Below, one piece after another: positions 10,526 to 21,858 of a stretch of 64,000 nucleotides of DNA (position 1 is the first letter of the stretch; the number at the start of each line of letters is the position of its first letter). The position numbers and the translations under genes are program-made. The stretch is from Phascolarctos cinereus (lineage: Eukaryota > Chordata > Mammalia > Diprotodontia > Phascolarctidae): assembly GCF_002099425.1 (NCBI RefSeq), contig NW_018344059.1, positions 6,336,001-6,400,000 on the forward strand. The letters are read 5' to 3'. The notes beneath the pieces are model-generated. The model ran no database searches. It was not told the DNA's origin and saw only the letters and a list, made by a program, of their open reading frames with translations.

Positions 10526-12132
10526 TGAAGAACAAAAGGTACAGAATATCAAGGGAACTAATGAAAAGAATTGCTAGGGAAGGTGGCCTAGCCATTCCAG
10601 ATCTTAAATTGTATTATAAAGCAGCAGTCATCAAAATGAATTAGTACTGGCTAAGAAATAGAGTGGTGGATCAGTGGAATAGGTTAAGTAGGCAAGACAC
10701 AGTAGTCAATGACTATAGTAATCTACTATTTGGTAGTAGCTTTTGGGATAAGAACTCACTATTTGACCAAAAACTGCTGGGAAAACTGGAAAGGAGTATG
10801 GCAGAAACTAGGCATAAATCAAAATCTTACACCATATACCAAAATAAAGTCAAAATGGGTTCAGGATTTAGATGTAAAGGCTGATATTTTAATAAGCAGA
10901 CTGGGAGAGTAAGGAGTAGTGTACCTGTCAGATTTATGGAGAACAGAAGAATTTATGACCAAACGAGATAGAGAACATTGTGAAATGCAAGATGTATAAT
11001 TTTGATTACATTAAATTGAAAAGTTTTTGCACAGAGACAATGCAATCAAGATTGGGAGGAAAACAGAAAAGTGGGAAAGAATTTTTACAACCAGTGTCTC
11101 TGATAAGGGCCTCATTTCTAAAATATAGAGAATTAAGTCAAATTTATAAGAATACAAGTCATTCCCCAATTGATAAATGGTCAAAGGATATGAACAGGCA
11201 GTTTTCAGATAAAGAAATTTAAGCCATCTATAGTCATATGAAAAGATGCTCTAATTCAGTATTGATGAGCGAAATGCAAATCAAAACAACTCTGAGTTAC
11301 CACATCAGACCTATCAGATTGGCCAACATGACAAAACAGGAAAATGATAAATGTTGGAGAAGATGTGGGAAAATTGCAACACTAATGCATTGTTGGTGGC
11401 ATTGCAAACTGATCCAACCAAAAATTTTGGAGAGCAATTGGAACTGTGCCTAAAGGACTTGACCCAGCAATAGCAATAGCTGTATCCCAAAGAGATCATA
11501 AAAATGGGCAAAGGACCCACATGTACACAAATATTTATAGCAGTTCTTATTGTGGTGGCAAAGAATTGGAAAGTGAGGAAATGCCCATCAGTTGGGGAAT
11601 GGATGAACAAGTTGTGTATATGAATGTAATGGAATACTATTGTGCTATAAGAAATGATGAGCAGGCAGACTTCAGAAAAACCTGGAAAGGCTTGTATGGA
11701 CTGATGCCGAGTGAAGTGAGCAGAGCTAGGAGAACGCTGTACACAGTAACAGCCACATTGTGCAATGACTAACTTTGATAGACTTATCTCTTCTCAGCAA
11801 TGCAAGGATCTAAGACATCTCCAAAAGTCTCATGATAGAAAATGATATCCATATCCAGAGAAAGAACTATGGAGTTTGAATGCAGATCAAAGCGTACACT
11901 ATTTGCTATTTTTATTTCTTCTGTTGTGTTTTGTTTCCTCTTTCTGGTGGTTCTTCTGTTGGTTCTAATTCTTACTTACAACATCACTAATGTGAAAATA
12001 TGTTTGAAAGGAATGGATATATAGAGCCTGTGTCAGATTGTGCACCATCTTGGGGAGGGGAGAAAATTTAAAACTCAAAAGCTTATGGAAGTGATTGTTG
12101 AAAACTAAAATTAATTAATTAGAAAAAAACCC
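10526..12132 (+). mobile_element. L1 LINE, 5'-truncated, sense
   Basis: The sense counterpart of the L1 at 3712-5366. Frames at 10663-10884 (SFWDKNSLFDQKLLGKLERSMAETRH), 11238-11453 (TLMHCWWHCKLIQP) and 11446-11772 (NVMEYYCAIRNDEQADFRKTWKGLYGLMPSEVSRARRTLYTV) cover the ORF2 C-terminal half in three frames, so it is broken by frameshifts. The 3' UTR continues to an A-rich tail near 12121-12130. The 9-base word cttggtttt at 10517-10525 and 12133-12141 may be the target duplication. Sense orientation relative to SIL1. Confidence 0.92.
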
Positions 12133-12141
12133 CTTGGTTTT

Positions 12142-13324
12142 CTTTGTGGGGATCATGTGTATTGTCTAATGATTTTTTTCTAGTTCTGGGACATTGTCTT
12201 TGAGAATCTCTTGAAACAATATTCATATTAATATATTTTTCTAAATTCTCTGGGATATCAATAATTCTGAGATTCCTGGGCTTGTCTTCTAGATTTGACC
12301 TTTAAATATTTCAGTGTGTTTTTCTGAGCCTATATTTCCAGCTCACTGTATACAGTTTCTGCATTGTATTTCCATTGCACTGTGTTCATTGTGTATAATT
12401 CACTATAATTGGTTGCTTGTTTCTCTGAATTTTCATGGTTTTCTACTCTCCATGTTAGTCATTGTTTTCATTGTTTCATCTTTTTTTTTAAGAAGGAAGG
12501 GAGGGGGAGATGTATCTTTTAATTCTTGCTTGATTTCCTCATGTGAATTTTTACTTTCTTTTATTCTTGTTCTTTACTTAGCATTGTCAAGATTTGTTTA
12601 AATTTCTTTGTGTGTATAATTTATCCACATAAGAGTTTATCTTTCAGGATATCTTGAGTAGTTTCTTTTACCCATTTCTGGTGCTTCTGCCACCTTAGTT
12701 GATTCAATATAATTTAAAAATTATAGTAATACACTTTATTGTTTATTTTTTTAAGATTTTAGTTCATTTTCATTTTTGTAGTTTTTGTAGTTTTCTTAAG
12801 TGTTCTATTGAATGTGTTAAATATCTTGACTATTCTCTTCAGTCTACTTACAGTCCCAGTAAATGTCTGTTGAATTATAGGTCTTTTTCTTTTCGATCCC
12901 CATAGTGCCAGGCAAAGGAGTGTACATGGTGTAGTAGAGTTAATACTTGTGAAATTCAGTTTGTAGTCCGGACTTTGTTAAAACATTGGGGAATTTTCCA
13001 TCTCCTGGCCACATTCCTCTTCACCTTTTGGATTTCTGATTTTCCTATCCACCTCTTCAGATTTCAGTCTTTGCCTCGTGACGTTGGGGAACAATTCTGC
13101 CTCCAGAGCCTTTGCTGTGAGTTAGATCAGTTCAGCAGACTGTTTTTTCTGCTGACTCGGGCTGGAGCGTCGCTTTAGAATGACTGTTTGCTGTACTTGT
13201 CTGGAAGTCTCTGACGTTGTGCGTGCTGGCACATGTGTAACACCCTGTCATTCATAAAGTTTGCCCGCTGTCTTATGACTTGGACTGCTGTTAAAAATAT
13301 GTTGGTGGCAAATGCAGCGTCATG
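12142..13324. other. AT-rich intron, possibly diverged L1 antisense in part
   Basis: 12150-12900 is T-rich on the + strand. Words such as 'gggatatcaataattctgag' resemble the antisense of an L1 ORF1/5' region, but no frame supports it. 12900-13324 has no recognisable content. Confidence 0.3.
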
Positions 13325-13440
13325 ATTTAGACAGTGAACTGGGACAGGGACTGTTTTGTGCCTTTCTTTGTATCGCTGATGTTTAGTGCAGTACCTGACA
13401 TGTGGTGGGTGCTTAATAAATGCTTGCCTTGACTATCCTT
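13325..13440 (+). mobile_element. L2 LINE 3' end
   Basis: 'ggacagggactgttttgtgc' plus 'tctttgtatcgctgatg', then 'cagtacctgacatgtggtgg' and 'gtgcttaataaatgcttg', is the standard L2 terminus. Confidence 0.75.
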
Positions 13441-13794
13441 TTTGGATAGGGGGAAGGGCATATGAAGGGTTCTAGGCACCCTAGAACCAAGGGTGTGAAA
13501 TATGTGTACAAATGAGAGTCTAGGAGCATCAGTTTTTGTATTGCCACTCCTTTTCAAGTGGATGGTGAATTCACTCCCTGAAATTGGAAACGGCCACCAT
13601 GGGGATACTGTGACTGACAAAATATAGCATCAGGTGGAATTATGACAGGTCTCTGAAAAAGAAATATCCTTGAGCTTCTGAAGCTTCTCCGGATCCTGGA
13701 ACCTGTATTTATTTAGTCCAAATCCAGTTCTACTTTTCCAGGGCCACAAGCTCCTTCCCTGTGATATCCAACTGCGTATCTTCACAGTTAGAGA

Positions 13795-13950
13795 AGCAGC
13801 CTGGGCTGAGGGAAGTGATGCTGGATTTGGAGTCAGAGGCCATGAGTGTGAATCATGTGACCATGTGACTCAGGTGCAGAAGTCGCCTCCTATGTCAAAA
13901 GTGGGGGATCTGCCTCTAAAGTACTTCCAACTCTAAGCCTGTGATTCTCT
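13795..13950 (+). mobile_element. MIR SINE
   Basis: 'agcagcctgggctgagggaa', 'ctggatttggagtcagagg', 'tgtgactcaggtgcagaa', 'aaagtgggggatctgcct' and 'cttccaactctaagcct' follow the MIR order from 5' to 3'. Confidence 0.65.
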
Positions 13951-14045
13951 GGTCCTTGTTTGCCTCTCTTGGACTGGTCCCTTCTTCCTAAATGGAATGC
14001 AAGCCCTTGTTTCAGAACTCTTCCTCCTTTCTTTGTGTTCTTCCA

Positions 14046-14182
14046 ATCGAATATAAGTCTTTTGAGGGTAGCCATTGTTGTGGTTTTTTATTTTTCATTT
14101 TTGGTCGTCTTATCCCTAGTGAGTGGTACCAGAACCTTGATTGCTGAAGATATGTAATAAATGTTTATTGAGTTGAGTTCTC
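14046..14182 (+). mobile_element. L2 LINE 3' end
   Basis: 'ataagtcttttgagggtagc' is followed by a T-rich tract, 'tccctagtgagtggtacc' and 'gtaataaatgtttattgagt', the usual terminal layout of L2. Confidence 0.65.
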
Positions 14183-14968
14183 TGGGCATAGCTTTACTCT
14201 ATAAACTATCCTTCCCTGGCAGGGGCATAGTCATGAGATTCTCACACTTTCCTCACACACCTGTATTCTTTTCTTTCCTCATTTGCATTGTCAAACTGCC
14301 TGTTTTATCAGACTCGTGAGAGAATGTCAAACATTGTCCTGGACAGAGAATAAATGGAGGTGCCCTGAGGTCTGCCAGCTTTTTTATTAAACATTTGGAG
14401 GTCAGAGTTAATGGGAAAGAACCGTTAATTTCTCTGAGCATGTAGAAGTTGGCAGACAGGATTGCAGTCATTTTGAAGTCTTTCCCTGATTTCATCTAGC
14501 TCATTTCACCTTTCTTCATACGTGGTAGCAAGTCTCATTTTCTTAATCTGTGAATTTGGGTGGGCCTTAGAACATTTATTGGAAAGTAAGTGTTGAATAA
14601 AGTATAACCTAGTAGATCTGGGTTGATTAATACCAGGTTATAGTCTGGATATAGGAAAATCTGCATCATCTGAAGGCTTCCTTCTATTGCCTAGGAGCAG
14701 AGCTGGAAGGTACCGTCTCTAAGTAAGGACATTATGACAGCTTTTATTAGGTTTTCTTCTATGATGTGGATAAAGAGTTCCCCTTAATTTAAAAGATGAT
14801 CTCAGCTGGAACTAGGAGGGAAAAAAAAGTAGCTTTCTGCTCCTTTTCTTTTAGTATGCTTTGGTAGCTATTTCAATGTTCAGCAAATACTTGATGGATT
14901 GAAATTTCAATTGAATAGAATTTAATCGCCAGAAGCTACAGCCTGTCTTCGAAAACAGAGAAAATAGC
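14183..14968. other. Non-coding intron, no recognised feature
   Basis: No exon or nameable repeat. The minus frame at 14253-14495 shows no known motif. Confidence 0.4.
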
Positions 14969-15377
14969 CTCATTTTTCAACGTTCATTTCCATAAGATTT
15001 TGAGTTTTAAATTTTCTCCCCTTCCCTCTCCTCCACCCTCCCCAAGATGGCATGCAGTCTGTACTTAGACATTCGTATTACATAATTTCACATTAGTTCA
15101 TGATGTGTAGAAGATTTAGAACTACTGGGAGAGCTACTGAGAAAGAAGAAATAAATAACTAAAGAAAAGAAGATCAAAGAGTATACTTCCATCTGCATTC
15201 AGACTCCATAGTTCTTTCTCGGGATGTGGATAGCATTTTCCATCCTTTGTCTTTTGGAGTTGTCTTAGATCATTGCATTGCTGAGAAGAGCTAGGTCTGT
15301 CAAAGTCAACATCACACAGTGTGGCTGTTACGTGTGCAGTGTTCTCTTGGTCCTGCTCATTTCACTCAGCATCAGTG
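14969..15377 (-). mobile_element. L1 LINE 3' UTR fragment
   Basis: 'catttttcaacgttcatttcc' and 'ataagattttgagtttt', the C-rich tract, 'ggcatgcagtct', 'cacattagttcatgatgt', 'catagttctttctcgggat' and 'atcattgcattgctgagaag' are shared in order with the L1 3' UTRs at 1765-2074 and 3750-4160. It stops at the ORF2 end near 15377, so about 0.4 kb was inserted. Confidence 0.88.
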
Positions 15378-15880
15378 AAAAAGTTTTTTCATGAACTTTC
15401 TACTCTTGCCCTTCTTGCCAGAAATAGATATTGGACAAATAGGAGCAAGCCTATCTTGAAACTGGACCTCTTTGATTCATTTCTCAGAAAATCTTAGTGA
15501 GCTCAATCAAGCAACATTCAGGTAGCTTTTTTTCTATGTAAAGTTTAAGCTAAAGGGTCTATGGTAGAGAGATCCTTCTTCCTTTTACCTCCCTTCCTCT
15601 CACTGAACTCCAGTAAATCAGAATTTTTTTGTTTGCTCTTTTCCCTATCTGTAGTGGATTCTTCTATTACTTACAGCAAGGGATGGAGAAAGGGCAAGAG
15701 ATCAAAAGGCTGTAGCAGTATTAGCTTTCTCTGCCTCCCACAAAGGACTGCACTGAAAGCTCTCTTCAGGTGCCCCATGGATTCTTGGTGAAGGACAGGA
15801 CTCTGGGGCTTTTGTGATTGCTTCTCTGGATTGGGCAGCAGTGAGTCGGTGGGAAGAACCCATCAGGAGGGGCTTGCGTG
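15378..15880. other. Non-coding intron, no recognised feature
   Basis: Nothing recognisable; a random open frame at 15561-15791. Confidence 0.4.
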
Positions 15881-16020
15881 GATGAAGGGCCTGGCAGTCT
15901 GAGTCTCGTTTTCCTCATCTATAAAATGGGGATAATAATACCCGTTGATACCTACCTCAGGATGGCATTCTCGGATTAAATGAAGACAGTGTTAGAGATG
16001 TCAGTTCATTATTTTAGCTT
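15881..16020 (+). mobile_element. MIR SINE, 3' part
   Basis: 'cgttttcctcatctataaaa', 'tggggataataatacccgt', then 'acctcaggatggcattctcgg' and 'attaaatgaa' match the MIR core and tail. Confidence 0.8.
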
Positions 16021-17179
16021 GTGTCAGACGTAGATGATAAGTGATGTTGTGTGTGATGGCCTGTGTGGAATAAAGAACAGCCTCTTGAGTGCTATGGAAC
16101 AGAAGAGTTCCTCATCCTGGAGGGTGTGTAATTCTGTTTCAGAAAGATCTCAGAAATCAGCTGCTTGCTCAGGCTGTCTGCCAATCCCCTTTCTCAACTA
16201 CTGTATTTTCCTAGCTTATATAACCTTGAGGTTTAAAGTTAATTTGTTTTTCCTGATATTCCATTCCTCTTTCTGCTTTTATATTGCATTTAATCATTTG
16301 CCTTGGTCCCACTACCGCTTTGGTTAGGCTACCGGCCTTCTGGCTGGAGTGTCTGATCGTCTTACCAGCACGTTGAGGCTTTTTTTCAGAGGTCCTCTTG
16401 GTCTCCCTTGATGGCAAAGTCAGGGTGGATTAGATTGTGTGAGTTTCCTGACAGAAGCCTTGTCATTACTTTCTTTGCAGAGGACCCTGAAATGAAAAGG
16501 ATTAAGGAGGTTGAATGCATATTTTTTAAAGAATCCGGCTAGAAAAATGTGGCGTGAAAAATAGAAGTGTTACCCTCAGGAGTTTTACCCTTAGTTACAA
16601 AGTGGCATTTCCACTTTACCGACTTGCATCCAACTGAAGAGAGCTTGAAAATGGAAATTAAATTCAACTTTGACATGGGCAGCATCAAAATTAGTGCTTG
16701 AAATCAGACTATGAATTCTGATGGCATGTAATAAGATGTAAAATTCCCTGTCATTGGTTGATATGGAATCTAGGACTTTTGTCTTTTTGCCATTGTTATT
16801 TCAAAGTTGGGAAATTTAAGTGCCCAGAATAGCCAAGGCAGCTCTGTATGGTGAGAAACCAGCTGATACCACCAGGTGGAAGTGGAAGTGGGGAGGGACT
16901 CATGGAAGATGAGGTTGGGACACTGAGAAAAGCTGGGAGGGCATTTGTTTATCTACACAAAAAGAAGCAGCAGGCCCTAGCCAAGGAATGGGCTTAGTAT
17001 ATGACTAACATACAGCATTCCATGAATTTATATTCAGAAACTCATTACTAGCCTCCATTCCCACAATCCAGCCAAGGAGTCAGCCAGGGCCCGTGCATCT
17101 ACCAGATAGATGCACTGAAGACAAAAGAAGAGAATGGCTGAAATTTAGCATTCTATCTCTGGTTAATCCAATTTTAAAA
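16021..17179. other. Non-coding intron; possible conserved element at 16480-16760
   Basis: No repeat is recognised. An acceptor-like 'ctttctttgcag' ends near 16481, but the frames beyond it do not match SIL1 or give a convincing exon. The stretch 16480-16760 is repeat-free and even in composition, which is compatible with, but does not show, a conserved non-coding element. Confidence 0.35.
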
Positions 17180-18240
17180 ATCATATTAAGCACTGATTAT
17201 ATGTAAAGTAGGGGGCAGCTAGGTGACACAGTGGATAGAGCACTGAACCCAGAGTCAGGAATACCTGAGTTCAAACGTGGCCTAACACGTACTAACTGTG
17301 TGACCTTGTGCATGTCATTTAACCCTGTTTGCCTCAGTTCCCTCATCTATAAAATGAGCTAGAGAGGTAAATGGCAAACCATTCAGTATCTTTGCCCAGA
17401 AAACCCAAAGGGGATAACAGAGTCAGACACAGCTAAAATGATGGAACAACAACTACCTGTGTAAAGTGTTGTACCAGATGCTAGGGAGATAGCCTTTGAT
17501 CTCCAGGAGTTTACAGTCTGATTGAAGAAAAAGACCACGTAGTCAAGTAGTATAGGGAGAATGTGATAAATCCGAAGGCAAGTACTATGAGAAAATTGAG
17601 GTGTGAGCTATACACTTTCAACTTTCAAGTTAGGGATGCTTCAGAGAAGGAATCATGGAAGAAGACCTGAACTGGACCTTGACAAAGAAGGAATTCATAG
17701 CTGGAGTGTGTAGCTGGGGCATTCTAGGCATGGGGGAAAGCATGCTGAGAAGAGGTAAAGAGATGGGAGAGAGGTCTTGGGATGGGCAGCCCTGATTGCC
17801 TAGGACATCCAGTTTGTAAAGGTGTAGGGTAAGAGATAAGGCTGGGAAGTTAAGTTGGAGCCAGATTGTGGCAAGCTTTGTGCATCAGAGTTCAGAGTTT
17901 ATACCTTATTCCATAGGAAGTTGGGGAACTCCTGAAGAGTGATGTGATCCTAAGGCTTATCATGCTGAAGCCTCTCTGGGCAACAGTGTTAAAGGGAGAT
18001 ATGTGATGGCTCTAATTATCTAAGTGAGTAGGGATGAGGCCCTGAACTAGAGAGGTTATAGCAAGAAGCAGAAAGGAGGGGATGAATTCAGGATATTGTC
18101 CAGGTAGGATCTACAGGAATTGACAATTGATTGGGATGCGTGGGATGAAGAAGAGCAAGAAAGAAATGATGCTTCAGGTTTATGAAGATGAGGCTATGAT
18201 CAATAGACCTAGACAAGTAAGGAGAGGAGGCATGTGTTGA
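17180..18240 (-). mobile_element. L2 LINE, antisense, split by a SINE
   Basis: The reversed L2 terminus ('attaagcactgattatatg') at 17187-17209 is continued beyond the SINE by 'gttgtaccagatgctaggga' and 'tctccaggagtttacagtctg'. The body ('ggcattctaggcatgggggaa', 'agcaagctttgtgcatcag'-like text, 'ctgaagagtgatgtgatcc') follows the reversed L2 3' region. Strongly diverged towards 18240, where an L3 begins. Confidence 0.7.
17210..17459 (+). mobile_element. tRNA-derived marsupial SINE with RTE/BovB-type tail
   Basis: The head reads 'gggggcagctaggtgacaca' and 'gtggatagagcactgaaccc', with a 'gagttcaaacgtggcct' B-box-like word; a MIR-like 'ttgcctcagttccctcatct' core follows. The tail 'aatggcaaaccattcagtat', 'ctttgcccagaaaaccc' and 'cagagtcagacacagctaaa' is the 3' end of RTE/BovB LINEs, which implies mobilisation by RTE. 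The 8-base word tgtaaagt at 17202-17209 and 17460-17467 is the likely target duplication, inside the host L2. Confidence 0.88.
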
Positions 18241-18625
18241 GGAATTCTCAGAGGCCATCTAATCCAACAGTTACCTGACCAGATATCCCTTCTACCTCTC
18301 TTGAGGATCTACTAGCACATACGAGCAAGCTCACTTCCCAGTGAGGAAGCCATTCTACTTTGGGCAGTCTTTAATTGTCAGGAAGTTTTTTTCCTTATAT
18401 GAAAATTAGCATTACCTGTCTGCAGCTTCTCCCACCGTCTGGCCTTCTAGGTCAAACAGCAAGTCTTATTCTTCTTTGACATAATAGCTCTTTATATATT
18501 TGAAGACTATTGTCACCTGAAATTTTCTCTTTAGACTAAATCTAACTATTCTTCAGCTGACCCTCATATGCTGTGTTCTCCAATCTTCTCACTATTCAGG
18601 TTCTTTTTTAGACAGCTGAGTTGAA
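18241..18625 (-). mobile_element. L3/CR1 LINE 3' region, antisense
   Basis: 'ttctcagaggccatctaatcc', 'gggcagtctttaattgtcag', 'gaagtttttttccttatatg', 'tttgaagactattgtcacc' and 'ttcttcagctgaccctcata' match, in order, the L3 copies at 28170-28500 and 50605-50900. CR1-clade element, ancient. Confidence 0.75.
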
Positions 18626-19540
18626 GAACTTGGCTGGACGTTGAATTAAAGATAGTCAGCTGGTGTCAGGACATTTGAGAGTAGAGCTCTGAGGACAGGT
18701 TGGGGATTGGAATAGAAATCCGGGGATCTTCTAGGTAGAGGTAAAATTGTTGGGGGCCAGGGCAGACTTTCACTTTCTTGACAGATACAAGTGTTCCAGC
18801 CCTATTCCTCATGAGAGATTTGATTTGGAGGCCTTTTTCACATTAGGGGAATCTGTTGCCTTCCAGCCTGCTGCTGCTTTCTACCTTACATCAGGACAGC
18901 AACACTTCAGCTCCTCCTTACCCCCAGGGACTAGATTGGAAAGTCTGAAGCTCCTGCCATTTGTGGAGATGCTCCCTGCCATACTCTACATTTTGTCACT
19001 GAAATGTAAGATTGAAGCTACAAGGCCTCAGACCTAACTAATCTTTGAATGCCCAGACCACAGGCCTCTCCATGCCAGGACCCAGCAAAGAGCCAAGTAC
19101 ATGTTTCCCTTATTGGAGTATCTTCTCACTGTGCATTATCTATTACGGGTTTGGTGGGAGGCAAACGCAAAGGAATTTCTGCTGAATGTGAGTTTAGGCC
19201 TACTCTTGGGGGCCTATCTCCAGATTCCTGACACAACCACCTTTCTTCTCTGGTATTTGAGAGAGAACACAGCTTCCTTTGCTCTTTCCTATTACTCTTG
19301 AGGGCCCCACTGTCTTTCCAGTCATGTAGGCTTGCAGCCTTGGTGTCTTCCTTGATTTCTCACACACATGCCACATATCTAATCAGCTGCTACAGCTTGT
19401 CATTTCTGTCTCCACAACATTTCTTGCAAACAGCCCCTTCTTTCCACTCAGGTATCTACCATCTTAGCTTTAGCACTTATCACTTCTTGCAGTAATCCAT
19501 TATTGCAAATGTCTTTGTATTTGGTCTCTCCCTATCCCAG
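18626..19540. other. Non-coding intron, no recognised feature
   Basis: Several open frames of 60-96 codons overlap here on the + strand (18747-19495), but they are in different frames, lack family motifs and start from ordinary ATGs. I treat them as chance. Confidence 0.4.
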
Positions 19541-20190
19541 TTCATTCCCCACAGAGCCACCAAAGTGATTTTTGCAGAGTTGAAGTCTGGCCAAGTCACC
19601 TCCCTACTCAGTAAACTTCAGTGGCTCCCTGTTGCTTCTAGAGTCACATGTAAGTACAGTCTTACTAATTGGTCTCCCTGATTCCAGCCTCTCTGATCTC
19701 CAACTCACACTCCACACTTCTTCCACATTTATGTTCTTAACCCACAGTTAATCCCCTACTCAGACATCTTGAGTGACTTCTTCTTACCCCCTCACTCCCT
19801 GCCTGGCATTTAATGCCCACTATAATTTCTCTCCCGGATCTTTGTATCATACCCCTGTATACATTCTACAGTCTGCGTTCTAGTCCATCTTGCCTCCCTG
19901 TTGCTCACCTTGCCATGCCTCATGCCTTATTAGGCTCATCCTTTATTCCTGCAGGGCTTCTTAAGGCTTAGCGCCAGGGCCATCTCTTGGAAGAAGAGCC
20001 TCTGGATGCTCCTCCATTTTAGTACTTCTCCTTCTGGAGGTTAAGTAAATAACTTGACCTGAGTATAAGTTGTATCTCCCCATCCCCTAGTAGAATAGAG
20101 TGTAAACTCCTTGTGGTCAGGGACTACTTAATGTTTATCTTTGTATTTCCATTGCCCTGCATATAGCTGGTGATGATTTAAAGCTTGTTG
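19541..20190 (+). mobile_element. L2 LINE 3' region
   Basis: 'cagagccaccaaagtgattt', 'tggccaagtcacctccctac', 'cttcagtggctccctgttgc', 'gattccagcctctctgatct', then the terminal 'gagtgtaaactccttgtggt' and 'cagggactacttaatgttta' follow the L2 3' coding end and UTR for about 650 bases. Diverged, with gaps. Confidence 0.85.
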
Positions 20191-20285
20191 AATTGAATGG
20201 AAAGCCCAGAAGATGCCATTGAGGCTAGGCTTGTGTTAAGCAGATGTGGGGGCCTTTGGGATGCCTGGGCTTCCATTCTTATCTC

Positions 20286-20570
20286 AGTCGTTCAGTTAAA
20301 AAAGCAGACTTGGAGTCAGAGAAAACCCGAGTTTGATTCTCTATGTGACCATTGGCAAATGTGGTCTCTTGCAAGACCTGATCTTCCCTGAGCCTCAGTT
20401 TCCTCAGCTGTAAAATGGGGATAATCATATAAGGTACTATTTCATTTCGTTTTTCTTTATTTACATTTCATAGGCTTAATGTGAGGGTCAGATGAAATAA
20501 TGGATGTGAAGGGCTGTGTGTGAACCTTAAAACACTTTGTAATGTTACCTGTTATTGTATCTTTTTCTGT
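20286..20570 (+). mobile_element. MIR SINE, near full length, with internal insert
   Basis: 'cagacttggagtcagagaaa', 'cccgagtttgattctctatg', 'gagcctcagtttcctcagct' and 'gtaaaatggggataatcata' are MIR; the tail 'aatgtgagggtcagatgaaa' and 'taatggatgtgaag' resumes after an AT-rich insert of about 35 bases at 20438-20475. Confidence 0.8.
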
Positions 20571-20759
20571 TTTGATTTCCCTTTCTGTCCTTTTCTATTA
20601 CAGCCTTCTGGCCTGCATAGCTGCCTCTCAGAGGCTATTAGACCTCACTTGGAAACATGGATCTTTATCTCTTTGGAATTCTTTACCTGAAAAGATAGGA
20701 TAAAAGTAGAAAGGAAAGGTGTGGCAACATGTTGGATAGATTCAAGTACTGATAAATGA

Positions 20760-20776
20760 CCAGATCATCCTTTGTA
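20760..20776. repeat. Direct repeat flanking L1 5' segment, left copy
   Basis: ccagatcatcctttgta here and ccagatcatcatttgta at 21842-21858 differ at one of 17 bases and bracket the L1 segment between them. Confidence 0.85.
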
Positions 20777-21841
20777 AGGCATTCTTCTCCTCATTGACTA
20801 TTTGAATCTCTTTTATCATTTGGCCTAGTCTGTTTTTTAAGGTGTTATTTTCTTCAGTATTTTTTTGTGCCTCCTTTACTAAGCTATCGACTCATTCTTC
20901 ATGATTTTCTTGCATCGCTCTCATTTCTCTTCCCAATTTTTCTTCTACCTCTCTTACTTGATTTTTAAGATCCTTTTTGAGCTCTTTCATCGCCTGAGAA
21001 CAATTCATATTTTTCTTGGAGGCTTCAGATGTAAGAGCTTTGACTTTGTTGTCTTCTGAGTGTGTGTTTTGATCTTCCTTGTCTCCATAGTAACTTTCTA
21101 TGGTCAAATTTTTTCCATTGTTTGCTCATTTTCCCAGCCCATTACTTGACTTTTGGGTCTTTGTTAAAGTAGGGCTCTGCTTCCAGGGTGGAGGGCACAC
21201 TGTCCCAAGCTTCAGGGGTTTGGGGCAGCTCTTTTCAGAGTTCTTCCAAGTTGGTATGATCTAAGAAGAGGTGTTTACTATTCTCCTGGCCTGTGCTCTG
21301 GTATTTAAGTGACCACAAGCACTCTTTTCTGCCCTGGAACCATGAGGAGGGTTTCCCATCCACTGTGGCCACAAGCTCTGCTATGCTAGTGCTCCTTCTC
21401 TCCCTGGGACTGCCACCCAGTACTGCAACCTGGATCTGAGAATGGGCAAAGCAACAGAGTCCCGCCTCAGTACTAGCAAAAAGACGCCTGTTATCTCCTT
21501 CAGACCAGTTGTTGACCCCCTTACTCTCTGTGGGCTGAGAGCTTGGGAAGCAACCGCTACCACTGCTGCTGCTGCTGCTAACTCAGTGGCTCCCAAGACC
21601 TGCTCCTGGTGTTCTGGGGCCAGGCCTGCGCTGGCCTGTGCTCCACTCTCTCCCGGGTGTGGTAGACCTTTCCTGCTGATCTTCCAAATTGTCTTAGGCT
21701 AGAAATTTGTTTCACTTCATCTTTTTGTGGGTTCTGCTGCTCTAGAATTTGTTTAGAGTCATTCTTTAAAGGTTTTTGGAGGGATTGGGGGGAAAGCTCA
21801 GGCAAGTCCCTGCCTTTGCTCCATCATCTTGGTTCCGCCTT
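20777..21841 (-). mobile_element. L1 LINE 5' end only (5' UTR + partial ORF1), 3'-truncated
   Basis: On the minus strand the element starts near 21841 with 'ggcggaaccaagatgatgg', like the L1 5' UTR start with its YY1-type CAAGATGG word. A GC-rich 5' UTR follows, including a short GCT run at 21560-21577. ORF1 comes next: the frame 20892-21107 reads YYGDKEDQNTHSEDNK and then a long coiled coil (MKELKKDLKNQVREVEEKLGREM); after a stop the coil continues as NTLKNRLGQMIKEIQIVNEEKNA to the left end. ORF2 and the 3' end are absent and there is no poly(A). The flanking 17-base repeat marks it as a genuine insertion rather than a remnant of a longer copy. Confidence 0.88.
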
Positions 21842-21858
21842 CCAGATCATCATTTGTA
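21842..21858. repeat. Direct repeat flanking L1 5' segment, right copy
   Basis: See 20760-20776; directly abuts the first base of the L1 5' UTR. Confidence 0.85.
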
